Source of the DNA: Lewinellaceae bacterium
GTDB lineage: Bacteria; Bacteroidota; Bacteroidia; Chitinophagales; Saprospiraceae
DNA: 64,000 nt
NCBI GenBank assembly: GCA_020636275.1
Contig: JACJYD010000002.1
Span: forward strand, 1-64,000
Direction of reading: 5' to 3'
In this document: positions 34,494 through 42,600 of the stretch, piece after piece
Layout: every line of letters begins with the position of its first letter
How positions within the stretch are numbered: the stretch's first letter is position 1
Position numbers and translations under genes: made by a program
The notes under the pieces: model-generated
Databases searched by the model: none
Told to the model about the DNA's origin: nothing
The model's input: only the letters and a program-made list of their open reading frames with translations

Positions 34494-36875
34494 TTATTCT
34501 TTTCCCGGAAGGATAGTGAACTTCCGTTCCAAACGGTTTCCCCGGTCGTCGACAAGGGTGAGCAGGTGCTCGCCGGGTGGGGGGCTCACTTCCAGGTTGT
34601 GGAACTGCTCGGTCTTCCCCACGAATTCATTGTCGATATGCCAGTATATGACGGCTTCCGGTCTCCGGTGCGCCGCTTGAAAAACGGTCTTGCTCAGGCT
34701 GCCATCCAGGTTCCGGGGAATTAGTATCTGGACATTCGGCTTGGGCTCGATCAACTGCATGGGCAGGTCGGCTTCCGTCTGCGCACAGTCTTCCCGGAAA
34801 GGCGGCAACAATTTGTACTCGGGGTGTTGCTGCACGAAGTAGTGCTCCTGGACCGGGGGCAGCACGAACCAGGGCTCGTGGACCATTTCCGAGGGCAGCA
34901 TGCAACTGCTGTTGACCTGGTAGCGTCCCGACGGGTCGAGGTGTACCCATTCGTGGAAAGGGCATGCCGGACCTTCCAGCGCCGATTTGGGAAGCCATAG
35001 CGTATCGGTGGGACAAATGGCCAGGGGCCGGTACCCGCTCTGGCTGCATACGGCCACTTGCCGCATTTCATCCAAAGGCGGCTGAAACCAGGGTCCCTTG
35101 CCGGGCAACAGGTCGAACAGGTCGAACAAAATGGGGGCGGCCGCTTTGATCCCGATGAGGCTGGGACGGCCCTCTCCATCGGCATTGCCCACCCAGATCC
35201 CCACCGCATAACGCGGGGTGACGCCAACCGCCCAGGCGTCCCGGAATCCGAAGCTCGTGCCGGTTTTCCAGGCGATCGGGCGGCTGGAGGAAAACCGCTC
35301 CCACTGCCCCAGTTCGTCGGGTCGCTCCAACTGGCGGGTGGCTTCCAGGGTCAGCCAGCAAGCCGATGCCGACAGCGGATTGGGATTAGGACTGAGCGCG
35401 GGCTCCTTCCTGGGTTTTTTAGGGAGAAGATAGGAGCAGGGACGAAAGAGGTCTTGTTCATAGCGGCCGCTGTGGAGCGGAAAATGATTGACCGTGCGGG
35501 CCAGGCAGGCGTAGGCGTTGGTCACTTCCTCGAGCGTACACTCCCCGCCGCCCAGGATAATGGACAGGCCGTAGTGGGAGGCGGGTTTGGAAAAGGTGCT
35601 GAAGCCCAGGCGGGAAAGTTGAAAATGAAATCGTTCCAATCCGTAGCGCTGCAGCAGGATCACCATCGGGATGTTGAGCGAACGGATGAGCGCTTGCTGG
35701 GCCGGGATCGCGCCGTCGTATTTATTGGAAAAATTTTCAGGCCGGTAGCCCCGCATGGAGGTTGGGATATCCGGAAGCAGGCTCCGGGGTGTAATGATCC
35801 CCTCCTGGAGCGACAAGGCATAAAGAAAGGGTTTCATAATGCTGCCGGTGCTGCGGGGCGCCCGCACGACATCCACCTGCTCTCCGTGCTGGGCGCCGGC
35901 GCCCGGTACATTGCCCACATAGGCCAGGACCTGGCCCGTTTCCACATCCAGCACGATAGCGGCGGCGTTGTGGATCTCATTGCTTTTCAGGCGCGCTAAA
36001 TGGCGCTCCAGGACCTGGGTAGCCTGTCGCTGGATATTCGGATCAATACTGGTTGAAAAACGCGCCTGCGCGTTTCTGGGATGTTCCTGGCGGGCCCTTT
36101 CGAGCAGGTGAGGCGCCAATTGAGGGAGTGGAAGCGGCGCGCCCGGCAGCTCCTCTTCCTTTGCCAGTTCGCAGGTCAGGGTATCCAGGATGCCCATATC
36201 CCGCATCCGTTCCAGCAGGCGGTTTCGTTTGTCCAGCAAGGCTTGTCTGTTGCGTCCCGGGTGGATCAGCCCCGGGCTGTTGGGCAGTACTGCCAGGGTG
36301 GCGGCCTCGGCCCAGGAAAGGAGGTGCGGTTGTTTGCCGAAATAGCGCCAGGAAGCCGCTTCCAGTCCGACTACATTGCCCCCGAATGGCGCGTGGGCCG
36401 CGTAGAGGCGCAGGATTTTCTTCTTGGAATTCCCGAGCTCCAGCCGGGTAGCCAGCACCATTTCGATCAATTTTTGCCCCAAACTGCGGGAAGGAGGCTT
36501 CCGGTACAGGCGCACCACCTGCATGGTGATCGTGCTCCCTCCGCTGACGACCCGCCGCTGGGCAATGTTTTGCCGCATGGCCCGTGCCATACTGAACAGA
36601 TCGATGCCTCCGTGCCGGTAAAATCGCTTGTCCTCAAAGCTGATCAATGCCCGCTCATATTTTTCGGGGATGGAATCCGGCATGGGAAAGCGCCACTGGC
36701 CATCTTCTGCGATCCGGGCGCCGAGCAGGCCGTCCCGGGCATCTTCCAAAACGGTTGAGAACGGATCGTCAAAAAGCGGGCGGGGCAGGGCAAAAAGATA
36801 CCAGGCCAGAAACAGGCCCCAAAGGAGCCAGACTGGCGGGGGGATCTTTTTTAATGGGTTCAATCTCCTTCCCAT
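34494..36875 (-). CDS. pbpC: Penicillin-binding protein 1C
   Basis: A 793-residue bifunctional class A PBP. An N-terminal membrane anchor (VWLLWGLFLAWYLFAL, about 14-29) is followed by a GT51 glycosyltransferase domain (SFEDKRFYRHGGIDLFSMARA with catalytic Glu, GGSTITMQVVRL, KKKILRLYAAHAPFG), a transpeptidase domain (STGSIMKPFLYAL with the SxxK serine, KTGTSFGFRDAWAVG) and the C-terminal PBP1C domain (about 700-793). Length and C-terminal domain match PbpC, which polymerises peptidoglycan strands. It overlaps the HExxH lipoprotein gene upstream by 16 bp, so the two are co-transcribed. Upstream stop and start codons are close enough for coupling. Confidence 0.93.
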   Translation of the reverse strand: MGRRLNPLKKIPPPVWLLWGLFLAWYLFALPRPLFDDPFSTVLEDARDGLLGARIAEDGQWRFPMPDSIPEKYERALISFEDKRFYRHGGIDLFSMARAMRQNIAQRRVVSGGSTITMQVVRLYRKPPSRSLGQKLIEMVLATRLELGNSKKKILRLYAAHAPFGGNVVGLEAASWRYFGKQPHLLSWAEAATLAVLPNSPGLIHPGRNRQALLDKRNRLLERMRDMGILDTLTCELAKEEELPGAPLPLPQLAPHLLERARQEHPRNAQARFSTSIDPNIQRQATQVLERHLARLKSNEIHNAAAIVLDVETGQVLAYVGNVPGAGAQHGEQVDVVRAPRSTGSIMKPFLYALSLQEGIITPRSLLPDIPTSMRGYRPENFSNKYDGAIPAQQALIRSLNIPMVILLQRYGLERFHFQLSRLGFSTFSKPASHYGLSIILGGGECTLEEVTNAYACLARTVNHFPLHSGRYEQDLFRPCSYLLPKKPRKEPALSPNPNPLSASACWLTLEATRQLERPDELGQWERFSSSRPIAWKTGTSFGFRDAWAVGVTPRYAVGIWVGNADGEGRPSLIGIKAAAPILFDLFDLLPGKGPWFQPPLDEMRQVAVCSQSGYRPLAICPTDTLWLPKSALEGPACPFHEWVHLDPSGRYQVNSSCMLPSEMVHEPWFVLPPVQEHYFVQQHPEYKLLPPFREDCAQTEADLPMQLIEPKPNVQILIPRNLDGSLSKTVFQAAHRRPEAVIYWHIDNEFVGKTEQFHNLEVSPPPGEHLLTLVDDRGNRLERKFTILPGKE

Positions 36876-37894
36876 GTATTGAAATATGCCACTATCGCCT
36901 TCAACAACGCTTTTCCTTCCTCCGAAAAATGCTCCCAGGCCGCGGGGTTGTCATACCCTTCGACGGCCTGTACGAAGTTATCGGCCATAATCTCGTCGGG
37001 GTGGATCAGGTACTCGGTATTTCCACCCGATCTGGCCCTATACAACCCGAAATATTCCGGCGGCAAGGTACTCTTTCCCTCCGGTGAAACCTGAACGAGG
37101 TATTCTCCGCGAAGGGTATCTTTTTCGAGGGCAAACAATTGATAATCCAGATGAGCGAAAAAATACGGCCGTTGGGGGTTGTATCGCTCGTAGCGGGAAA
37201 ACAGCAGGGGCGTAGCTAAAACGGTCAGGCCGTCGCTTCCCTTCAGTTCGATGCCCCATTGAAAATCGCTGCCGTCCGGATTGAGCAGGAGCCGTCGCTT
37301 CAGCGATTCGGGAAGTATCACCGGTTCTTCGAGACGGGTGAATCCGATCAGGCCGTAAAGCGCCTTGCGCATTTGAGGATGATACCGCGACAGGATGTGG
37401 AACAGCTCGTGGATCAATACCTCGTGCAGGTTTCCGGAGTCGTATCGCAACTCATTTTCCGGGATGACAATGCATTTTTCCCGGGTGTAATACACCGACG
37501 GCCCGTAGTATTTACTCCGGGTCAGGATCAGCCGCAGGGTGTCGGGGAGGAGATGCGGAGAAAGCAGGGCGCATTGGGTGTAAATGGCTTCCAGCTCCCG
37601 GCCCACCCAGGCTTTTTGTTTTTCGGAAAAAGAACGCACATCGCGGCGCAGGAACTCCTGGTATTGTGCGACCGTGGGTACGGTGTCGGTATGCAGTTGG
37701 ATACTTCGCTCCAGGTCGTTGATGTGCTCGAAAAAGCCCTCCTGCGCATCACGGCTCACCCAATGGGCCGCTTCCAGGCTGTCGAGGAAAAGGACGGTCT
37801 TTCCTTCGGGAAAAGTGACTGCAGGGTGGGCGTTGCATGCGCCAGTGAAGAGGAGCAGGAAAAGCAGGAAGAAGGATTTAAATGCAGCAGGCAT
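36860..37894 (-). CDS. Lipoprotein with an HExxH metallopeptidase-like motif
   Basis: About 344 residues with a lipoprotein signal peptide (AAFKSFFLLFLLLFTGAC, lipobox FTGAC near residue 19). In the central part VLIHELFHILSRYHPQM supplies an HExxH zinc motif (H-E-L-F-H) and a later GFTRLEEPVILPESL contains a Glu pair that could provide a third ligand. The family is not one I recognise. ATG at 37894 is chosen over an upstream in-frame TTG (37927) because it places the signal peptide at the N-terminus. It overlaps pbpC, suggesting a role in envelope or peptidoglycan maintenance, which is inference from context. Confidence 0.7.
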   Translation of the reverse strand: MPAAFKSFFLLFLLLFTGACNAHPAVTFPEGKTVLFLDSLEAAHWVSRDAQEGFFEHINDLERSIQLHTDTVPTVAQYQEFLRRDVRSFSEKQKAWVGRELEAIYTQCALLSPHLLPDTLRLILTRSKYYGPSVYYTREKCIVIPENELRYDSGNLHEVLIHELFHILSRYHPQMRKALYGLIGFTRLEEPVILPESLKRRLLLNPDGSDFQWGIELKGSDGLTVLATPLLFSRYERYNPQRPYFFAHLDYQLFALEKDTLRGEYLVQVSPEGKSTLPPEYFGLYRARSGGNTEYLIHPDEIMADNFVQAVEGYDNPAAWEHFSEEGKALLKAIVAYFNTWEGD

Positions 37895-37906
37895 GGAATG
37901 ATTTTT

Positions 37907-37931
37907 AACCGCCTTAGCGGTTTTCAAATTT
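37907..37931 (-). terminator. Short hairpin after the GH13 gene
   Basis: AACCGC (37907-37912) and GCGGTT (37917-37922) pair around CTTA between the GH13 stop and the lipoprotein start. The stem is only 6 bp plus A/T pairs, so termination would be weak and read-through into the lipoprotein and pbpC genes is possible. Confidence 0.4.
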
Positions 37932-40736
37932 TCAATGTACGAGAATCTGTTCCACCTGCGATCGTCCGCCGGCTGTCAGCAGGACCAGGTAAGTGCCCCC
38001 AGGAATCTGGATGGACCAGTTCAACTGATTCTCCCCTGCAGGCAATTTCCCTTCGTACAGGACCTGTATCCTGCGACCGGAAAGATCGAACAGCTCCATC
38101 GTGGCATCAAGGGCTTCCGGAAGGGTAAAAGAAGCCTGGACGAACCCATCGCTGGGGTTGGGGCTGAGTTGCATCCGGAAGGCATCGGTGATGACCGGCT
38201 GCACGCCCGTAGTTTGGATATAGCCATTCGGCGGGGCGGGTAGTTTTACATCGGAATACAGGCGATATTCAGAGGGGTGGAGCAGGATAGTTGCCTCCAC
38301 GTCGTCCACTACCAATGAATCGCCGCTGAAGTATTCGTACCAGGTGCCGGTATGCTGGAAATAGGGAGTGGCTGAGTAGGCATAAATGTCGAAATTGCCG
38401 ACCACATCGATATGCATATCCGGGCTGTTGAGCTGGATACTCTTGCCCCGGGCATACGTCGAACTGCTATTCACGCGCAGGGAAAAATCGGTGGTTTGGA
38501 AGACTTCGTACTGGTTGCGCAGGAAATTCAGGGCGCTGACCACATCGTACAGGCGCCGTCGGTCGGCATCTTCGAAATAGTCCCATTTGATGGGTTTGGG
38601 GCCGGTGCGGCCGTTGTATTCGATGCTGTAGTCGTAGCCCAATTCACCGAATTGCCAGAGCATGACCGGTCCGGGTACGGTGTAGAAGAACGCGCTGTTG
38701 AGTTCGATACGGCGCAGGGCCACATCCAGGTCGCGCACGTCGTGATTTTCGTTGGTCTGGTTGCCGCTGGTCAGGGCGTTGTACATGACCCGTTCTTCGT
38801 CATGGCTTTCCATGTAGTGCACCAGGTGGGGCACGGTAAATCCACGAGCCTTATAGGAAACGTCATTCAGACTGCCGAAATAACCCCGGCCGGTTTGGCT
38901 ATAAATACCATTGTTATTGGCCCAGAGCATCATGCCGTAGTTGGCCAGTTCTTTTTCTTCGGAATTATCGGCGAAATGCTCGAGGATCACGTAGGCGCCC
39001 GGATCGACGGCCCAGATGGCATCGGCATAATCTTCCAGAATGGCAATGCGGGAGGGATCATAAGCACCCCAGGCCCCCACGTTGTTGGGATTATTGACCT
39101 GGGTAAAGCCCTTTGACAGATCGAAGCGGAAACCATCGATCTTGAACTCCGTGAGCCAATAGGTCATGACCTTTTTAATAAAATCCTTGGTCGCAGGGCT
39201 CTCGTGGTTGAAGTCGTAGCCTACATTATAGGGGTGTTTGGCGTCGGTATTCAGCCAGGGATTATCGGGCGCGGGTTTTCCGTTTTCGAAATAAAGCTGG
39301 GCCAGGGGACTTTGCCCGAAGGCATGGTTGTACACCACATCCAGGATGACGGCGATGCCCCGGACATGGCAGGAGTCGATAAAACGCTTACACTCGTTGA
39401 TCGTGCCGTAGTATTTGTCGAGCGCCATATGGTAAGCCGGGTTATATCCCCAGCTGATATTCCCTTCGAATTCGTTGATGGGCATCAGTTCGATGGCATT
39501 GACCCCCAGTCCGGTAAAATAATTGAGCGAATCGATAAGCGTGGTATAATCATGGCGTTCGACAAAATCCCGGATGAGCAGTTCGTATACCACGAGCCCG
39601 GTCTGGTTGGGCCGGTCGAAGTCCTCCACGGCCCAATCGTAGGCCGGGGCGCCGGGCTGCACCACGCTGACGTAGCCCGTCGTCATGCCCTGAGGGTATT
39701 GGGGAAGATTGGGGTAAGTGACGGCGGGAATATAGGGATCGTTGTACGGATCGAGCACGATGGTGCTGTATGGATCGCCGATGCGGATGCTGCCGTCGAC
39801 GAGGTATTGGAACAGATAGGTCTCGCCCGGAATAAGTCCGTCGACTTGTGTCCACCAGGTCGTGCCGTCGGAGGTTAGTCGCATTTGGTAATCGATAGTC
39901 GCCAGCCAGCCGGAAAAATTTCCGATGGTGAAAACCGAGCCCTTGTCGGGCGCGTAGAGTGCCAGGATCATGCTTGTATCCCCCAGGAGGTTGATACCCA
40001 GGCCGGCGCCCGGAGGCAGGTCTTCGATGACTGTGGCGCCGGGAGCGATAATGGAGAAAGTGGTTTCGGAGGTATCCACCCCGTTGTCGGCAACCAGGGA
40101 GATCTCGTGGCTGCCCAGAGTGGCGATCTCCAGGTCAAACGTGATGGAAGTACCGTTGGTTTGGGCGAGCAGGTTCCCATTCTCGTACAAGGACAGATCG
40201 GCGTTTTCGGAAGAAACGCCCCAGATAGAGAGCGTTTCTCCCAGATCGTAAATGGTTTTGAGACCGGCCGGATTGATAAAGCGGGTGGCCAGTCCCAGGT
40301 CCTGGGGATAGACCTTGTAAAAAATATCCAGTCCCCCGACTTCTTTACCTTCCAGGCTTCCGGTGGCATTCCGGAACACGAAGGCCAGGTCGGTGACCGT
40401 ATCTGTGGCGGTGAGGTTGTAGTATTGCTGGATGGAAGGAGCGATATCGTAGGAATATTTATCGGCCTGTCCCGGCACGGGCGTCATTTTCCAGGCCGGA
40501 TTGGCTTGTCCCCATTGGGTGACCACGTTTTGCCAGCCGTTGCTTCCCTGCAGTAACACCCCGGTATGCACATAAACATCGCAATTGCAGCCGGCCAGGC
40601 CTCCGGTGCCCTGCGTGGCATCGAAGTAAATGGTGACCGGTTCATTTTGTTTCGGGAAAAAAGGTTCGGACCAGATCAGTTGTGCAGAGAGGCCAATGCT
40701 CAGAAAAAGGAACGCAAGGAGAATAGAAAAACGCAT
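37932..40736 (-). CDS. Secreted GH13 alpha-amylase family protein with T9SS sorting domain
   Basis: A 934-residue exported glycoside hydrolase. Signal peptide FSILLAFLFLSIGLSAQ; an N-terminal beta domain with a Cys-rich loop (GCNCDVYVHTG); a CBM48/E-set-like segment (SVFTIGNFSGWLA ... RIGDPYS, about 280-350); and a GH13 catalytic barrel. GH13 regions visible: VILDVVYNHAFG, GFRFDLSKGF (nucleophile Asp about residue 538), VILEHFADN (acid Glu about 582) and ESHDEERV (transition-state Asp about 645). A T9SS type A sorting domain (LSPNPSDGF to EQILVH) ends it. It should hydrolyse or transglycosylate alpha-glucans outside the cell. The frame is open far upstream over the anti-sigma gene, but ATG 40736 starts the signal peptide. 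Confidence 0.92.
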   Translation of the reverse strand: MRFSILLAFLFLSIGLSAQLIWSEPFFPKQNEPVTIYFDATQGTGGLAGCNCDVYVHTGVLLQGSNGWQNVVTQWGQANPAWKMTPVPGQADKYSYDIAPSIQQYYNLTATDTVTDLAFVFRNATGSLEGKEVGGLDIFYKVYPQDLGLATRFINPAGLKTIYDLGETLSIWGVSSENADLSLYENGNLLAQTNGTSITFDLEIATLGSHEISLVADNGVDTSETTFSIIAPGATVIEDLPPGAGLGINLLGDTSMILALYAPDKGSVFTIGNFSGWLATIDYQMRLTSDGTTWWTQVDGLIPGETYLFQYLVDGSIRIGDPYSTIVLDPYNDPYIPAVTYPNLPQYPQGMTTGYVSVVQPGAPAYDWAVEDFDRPNQTGLVVYELLIRDFVERHDYTTLIDSLNYFTGLGVNAIELMPINEFEGNISWGYNPAYHMALDKYYGTINECKRFIDSCHVRGIAVILDVVYNHAFGQSPLAQLYFENGKPAPDNPWLNTDAKHPYNVGYDFNHESPATKDFIKKVMTYWLTEFKIDGFRFDLSKGFTQVNNPNNVGAWGAYDPSRIAILEDYADAIWAVDPGAYVILEHFADNSEEKELANYGMMLWANNNGIYSQTGRGYFGSLNDVSYKARGFTVPHLVHYMESHDEERVMYNALTSGNQTNENHDVRDLDVALRRIELNSAFFYTVPGPVMLWQFGELGYDYSIEYNGRTGPKPIKWDYFEDADRRRLYDVVSALNFLRNQYEVFQTTDFSLRVNSSSTYARGKSIQLNSPDMHIDVVGNFDIYAYSATPYFQHTGTWYEYFSGDSLVVDDVEATILLHPSEYRLYSDVKLPAPPNGYIQTTGVQPVITDAFRMQLSPNPSDGFVQASFTLPEALDATMELFDLSGRRIQVLYEGKLPAGENQLNWSIQIPGGTYLVLLTAGGRSQVEQILVH

Positions 40737-40766
40737 GATGATTTTTTTTGCAAAATAAAACATATA

Positions 40767-40801
40767 GAATAAGAAAGGGCCTTTTCGGCCCTTTCTTATT
40801 C
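40767..40801 (-). terminator. Terminator overlapping the end of the anti-sigma gene
   Basis: Perfect 15-bp arms 40767-40781 and 40787-40801 around TTTTC. On the minus strand the hairpin spans the anti-sigma stop codon (40796-40798) and is followed by a U-rich stretch, 30 bp before the GH13 start codon. Confidence 0.75.
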
Positions 40802-41563
40802 CACAGACGCCAGCAAGCCGTTCGCTTGCAGGAGCGATACGGTTGGTTCTTTGCTTCCTCCATCGGGTTCGAGGGTGAGGTTGAGGCTGGCAGCCTTGTC
40901 GATGAAATGGACTTCCTGCAGCTGGCCTGCGTGGAATTCGACGATACCGGCGTTGACCATGTGTCCGTCGACGTCGGCCCAAAGTTGATACGTTTTTCCT
41001 TTTGGGGGTGGGGGCAGGGATCCGATATCGAGGTATCCCTTTTGGGCGGCGGGGTTCCAGAAAGCGATGGCGAAGGCGCCTTTCGACATGGAGCAACCAT
41101 TGAGCACGACCTTGGCCGTATGGCGATGGCAGAGGAATGCGGAAAGGTCGGCCAGGGCTCGCTGCGTTTGTCCCTGGGACTGACATTCTTTTTCGAGTTG
41201 GGTGTATTTTTCCTCCCAGTCCTTGGCCTCCTTGTGCCGGAGATCGGTTTGCAGTGCGCCATAGACGCCCCAGATCATGGCAAATACCGCTGCCAGGGGC
41301 CAAAGGGTCCTGCCGCTGAGTTTGCGAAGGCCCAGGTTGCTTTTATCCTTTTCAGCCTCGGCATTGGAGGCCTTTGCAGCAGCTGAATGCTGGGCTGCAT
41401 AGTGCTCCATGGCCTGCTGCAAGAGCGACAGCTCCACCCGCACATCTTCGTAGCGGGCGGCATATTCCTCTACCATTCGGGACTCCTCCTCGTCGGTCAG
41501 GCCCAGTACGTATTGTTCCAATAATCCGGATGAAAGTAATTGGTCTTTATCCATCATGTGCAA
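40796..41563 (-). CDS. Anti-sigma factor, RskA-like
   Basis: A 255-residue membrane anti-sigma factor. The N-terminal cytoplasmic part (LLSSGLLEQYVLGLTDEEES, a zinc-less anti-sigma domain of the RskA type) is followed by one membrane helix (TLWPLAAVFAMIWGVYGAL, about 88-106), a coiled coil (about 108-140) and the periplasmic RskA C-terminal domain (CHRHTAKVVLNGCSM, KTYQLWADVDGHMVNAGIVEF). Such proteins hold an ECF sigma factor at the membrane until proteolysis releases it. The sigma gene normally directly precedes the anti-sigma gene; here that space holds 331 bp of non-coding, hairpin-rich DNA. An in-frame second ATG lies two codons in. Confidence 0.85.
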   Translation of the reverse strand: MHMMDKDQLLSSGLLEQYVLGLTDEEESRMVEEYAARYEDVRVELSLLQQAMEHYAAQHSAAAKASNAEAEKDKSNLGLRKLSGRTLWPLAAVFAMIWGVYGALQTDLRHKEAKDWEEKYTQLEKECQSQGQTQRALADLSAFLCHRHTAKVVLNGCSMSKGAFAIAFWNPAAQKGYLDIGSLPPPPKGKTYQLWADVDGHMVNAGIVEFHAGQLQEVHFIDKAASLNLTLEPDGGSKEPTVSLLQANGLLASVE

Positions 41564-41894
41564 ACGAAATTAGGACTTACGCACTTGCGTGAAAAAAACT
41601 TATAAAAATCTTTGATTAAGCGATTTGCGTAACTCCTGTAAATATGCAATATACTCAAAACGAAGAAGTTTGGGACAATTACGGCAAGCGGCCGTGATTG
41701 TCCCAAGTGACTTGACGGCTGTCGTCTGTCAAATCACTATTTCTATAGAATATCATCTGAAGAGAGGAACAACGGGCAGGGAAAAAGGTTTTTTGGGGAG
41801 GCTGGATACAGGCGAGGAGAATAAAGAAGCGGAGAGTTGGGGAAAAGAATAATTTCAGGGTCGAATTCGTTTCTTATAAAAAGCTCCTGTTGCA
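41564..41894. other. 331-bp gap upstream of the anti-sigma gene; hairpins but no gene
   Basis: The gap between divergent genes contains the 66-bp inverted-repeat element at 41572, a hairpin at 41672-41704 (GGGACAATTACGGC / GCCGTGATTGTCCC, one wobble) and a second at 41706-41738 (AGTGACTTGAC / GTCAAATCACT, one wobble). 41739-41894 has a G/A-rich stretch. I see no remnant of a sigma factor in any frame. Confidence 0.6.
41572..41637. repeat. 66-bp element with 12-bp terminal inverted repeats
   Basis: AGGACTTACGCA at 41572-41583 and TGCGTAACTCCT at 41626-41637 are inverted copies with one mismatch; CTTGCGTG extends the left end as a small hairpin. The end sequence resembles the ends of some insertion sequences or MITEs, but no transposase is present. 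Confidence 0.5.
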
Positions 41895-42593
41895 ATGATG
41901 AAAACTCCATTCATGGCAGCGATGGTGTATATTAGTTGCACCCCTCTGCTGTTCTCCCAAAATACCTGCGAAGGATACCTTCCTTTCGAAAAAGACTTTT
42001 CTTTTGAACAAACCCATTATGATGCCCGGGGTAAGGTGAGTTCTATCTCCCATTCCATTGTCGCCGCCGTTGAACCGACCCGGGACGGATCGAGGGCCCT
42101 GATCCATAGTAAACTGATCGATGAAAAGGGCCAGGAGATCGGGCAGCGCGACTTCCAGATCTCCTGTAAAGGCGGGGTTTTTCGCGTCAACGTCAACGAC
42201 TTGCTCAACCCGGGCATGCTCGATGCCTACCAGAGTATGGACATCACGGCTTGCGGGGAGGGACTTCAGTTTCCGGCTGAGCTGCAGGTCGACCAAAGCC
42301 TGCCCGGCGGCAGTACGGTCCTCGAAGTGGCGAGCAACGGTACCGCAGTCGTTACGCTGACCTACACCGTGAAAGACCGCAAGGTGGAAGCCAGGGAACA
42401 GATCACGACCTCCGCCGGCACCTTCGACTGTTTCCGGCTTCGGGAAACGGTCGATTACCAGACGATGCTCCTCACTCATACGTTTACCACCGTCAGTTGG
42501 TTTGCCAGGAATGTAGGACTTGTCAAACAGGAGACCTACGATCAGAAGGGGAAATTGAGCGGGTGGATGGAATTGACGAAGACAGGCGAGTAA
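41895..42593 (+). CDS. Exported TapB/DUF3108-like protein of unknown function
   Basis: A 232-residue protein with a signal peptide (MAAMVYISCTPLLFSQ; processing near SQN). The body starts EGYLPFEKDFSFEQTHYDARGKV and alternates short strands and turns: RALIHSKLIDEKGQEIG, GVFRVNVNDLLNPGMLDAY, KVEAREQITTSAGTFDCFRL, WFARNVGLVKQETYDQKGKL. The pattern resembles the TapB/DUF3108-type periplasmic beta proteins of Bacteroidota, in which the ending A-R-x-V-G-[LV]-V-K is typical. No enzymatic motif is visible. It stands alone on the plus strand and converges with the next gene after 7 bp. Confidence 0.7.
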   Translation: MMKTPFMAAMVYISCTPLLFSQNTCEGYLPFEKDFSFEQTHYDARGKVSSISHSIVAAVEPTRDGSRALIHSKLIDEKGQEIGQRDFQISCKGGVFRVNVNDLLNPGMLDAYQSMDITACGEGLQFPAELQVDQSLPGGSTVLEVASNGTAVVTLTYTVKDRKVEAREQITTSAGTFDCFRLRETVDYQTMLLTHTFTTVSWFARNVGLVKQETYDQKGKLSGWMELTKTGE

Positions 42594-42600
42594 TTTGCCG

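Noticed and set aside
34117..34555. Open frames through the hairpin array on both strands
   Set aside because: They translate the tandem repeat into repeated RGSAA-like segments, with unit lengths (67, 67, 69, 70) that do not keep the frame; better explained as non-coding.
40737..41303. Upstream extension of the GH13 frame
   Set aside because: It would overlap the anti-sigma gene in another frame and place the signal peptide 189 residues inside the protein.
41572..41637. Intact insertion sequence
   Set aside because: Only 66 bp between the inverted ends, with no transposase frame.
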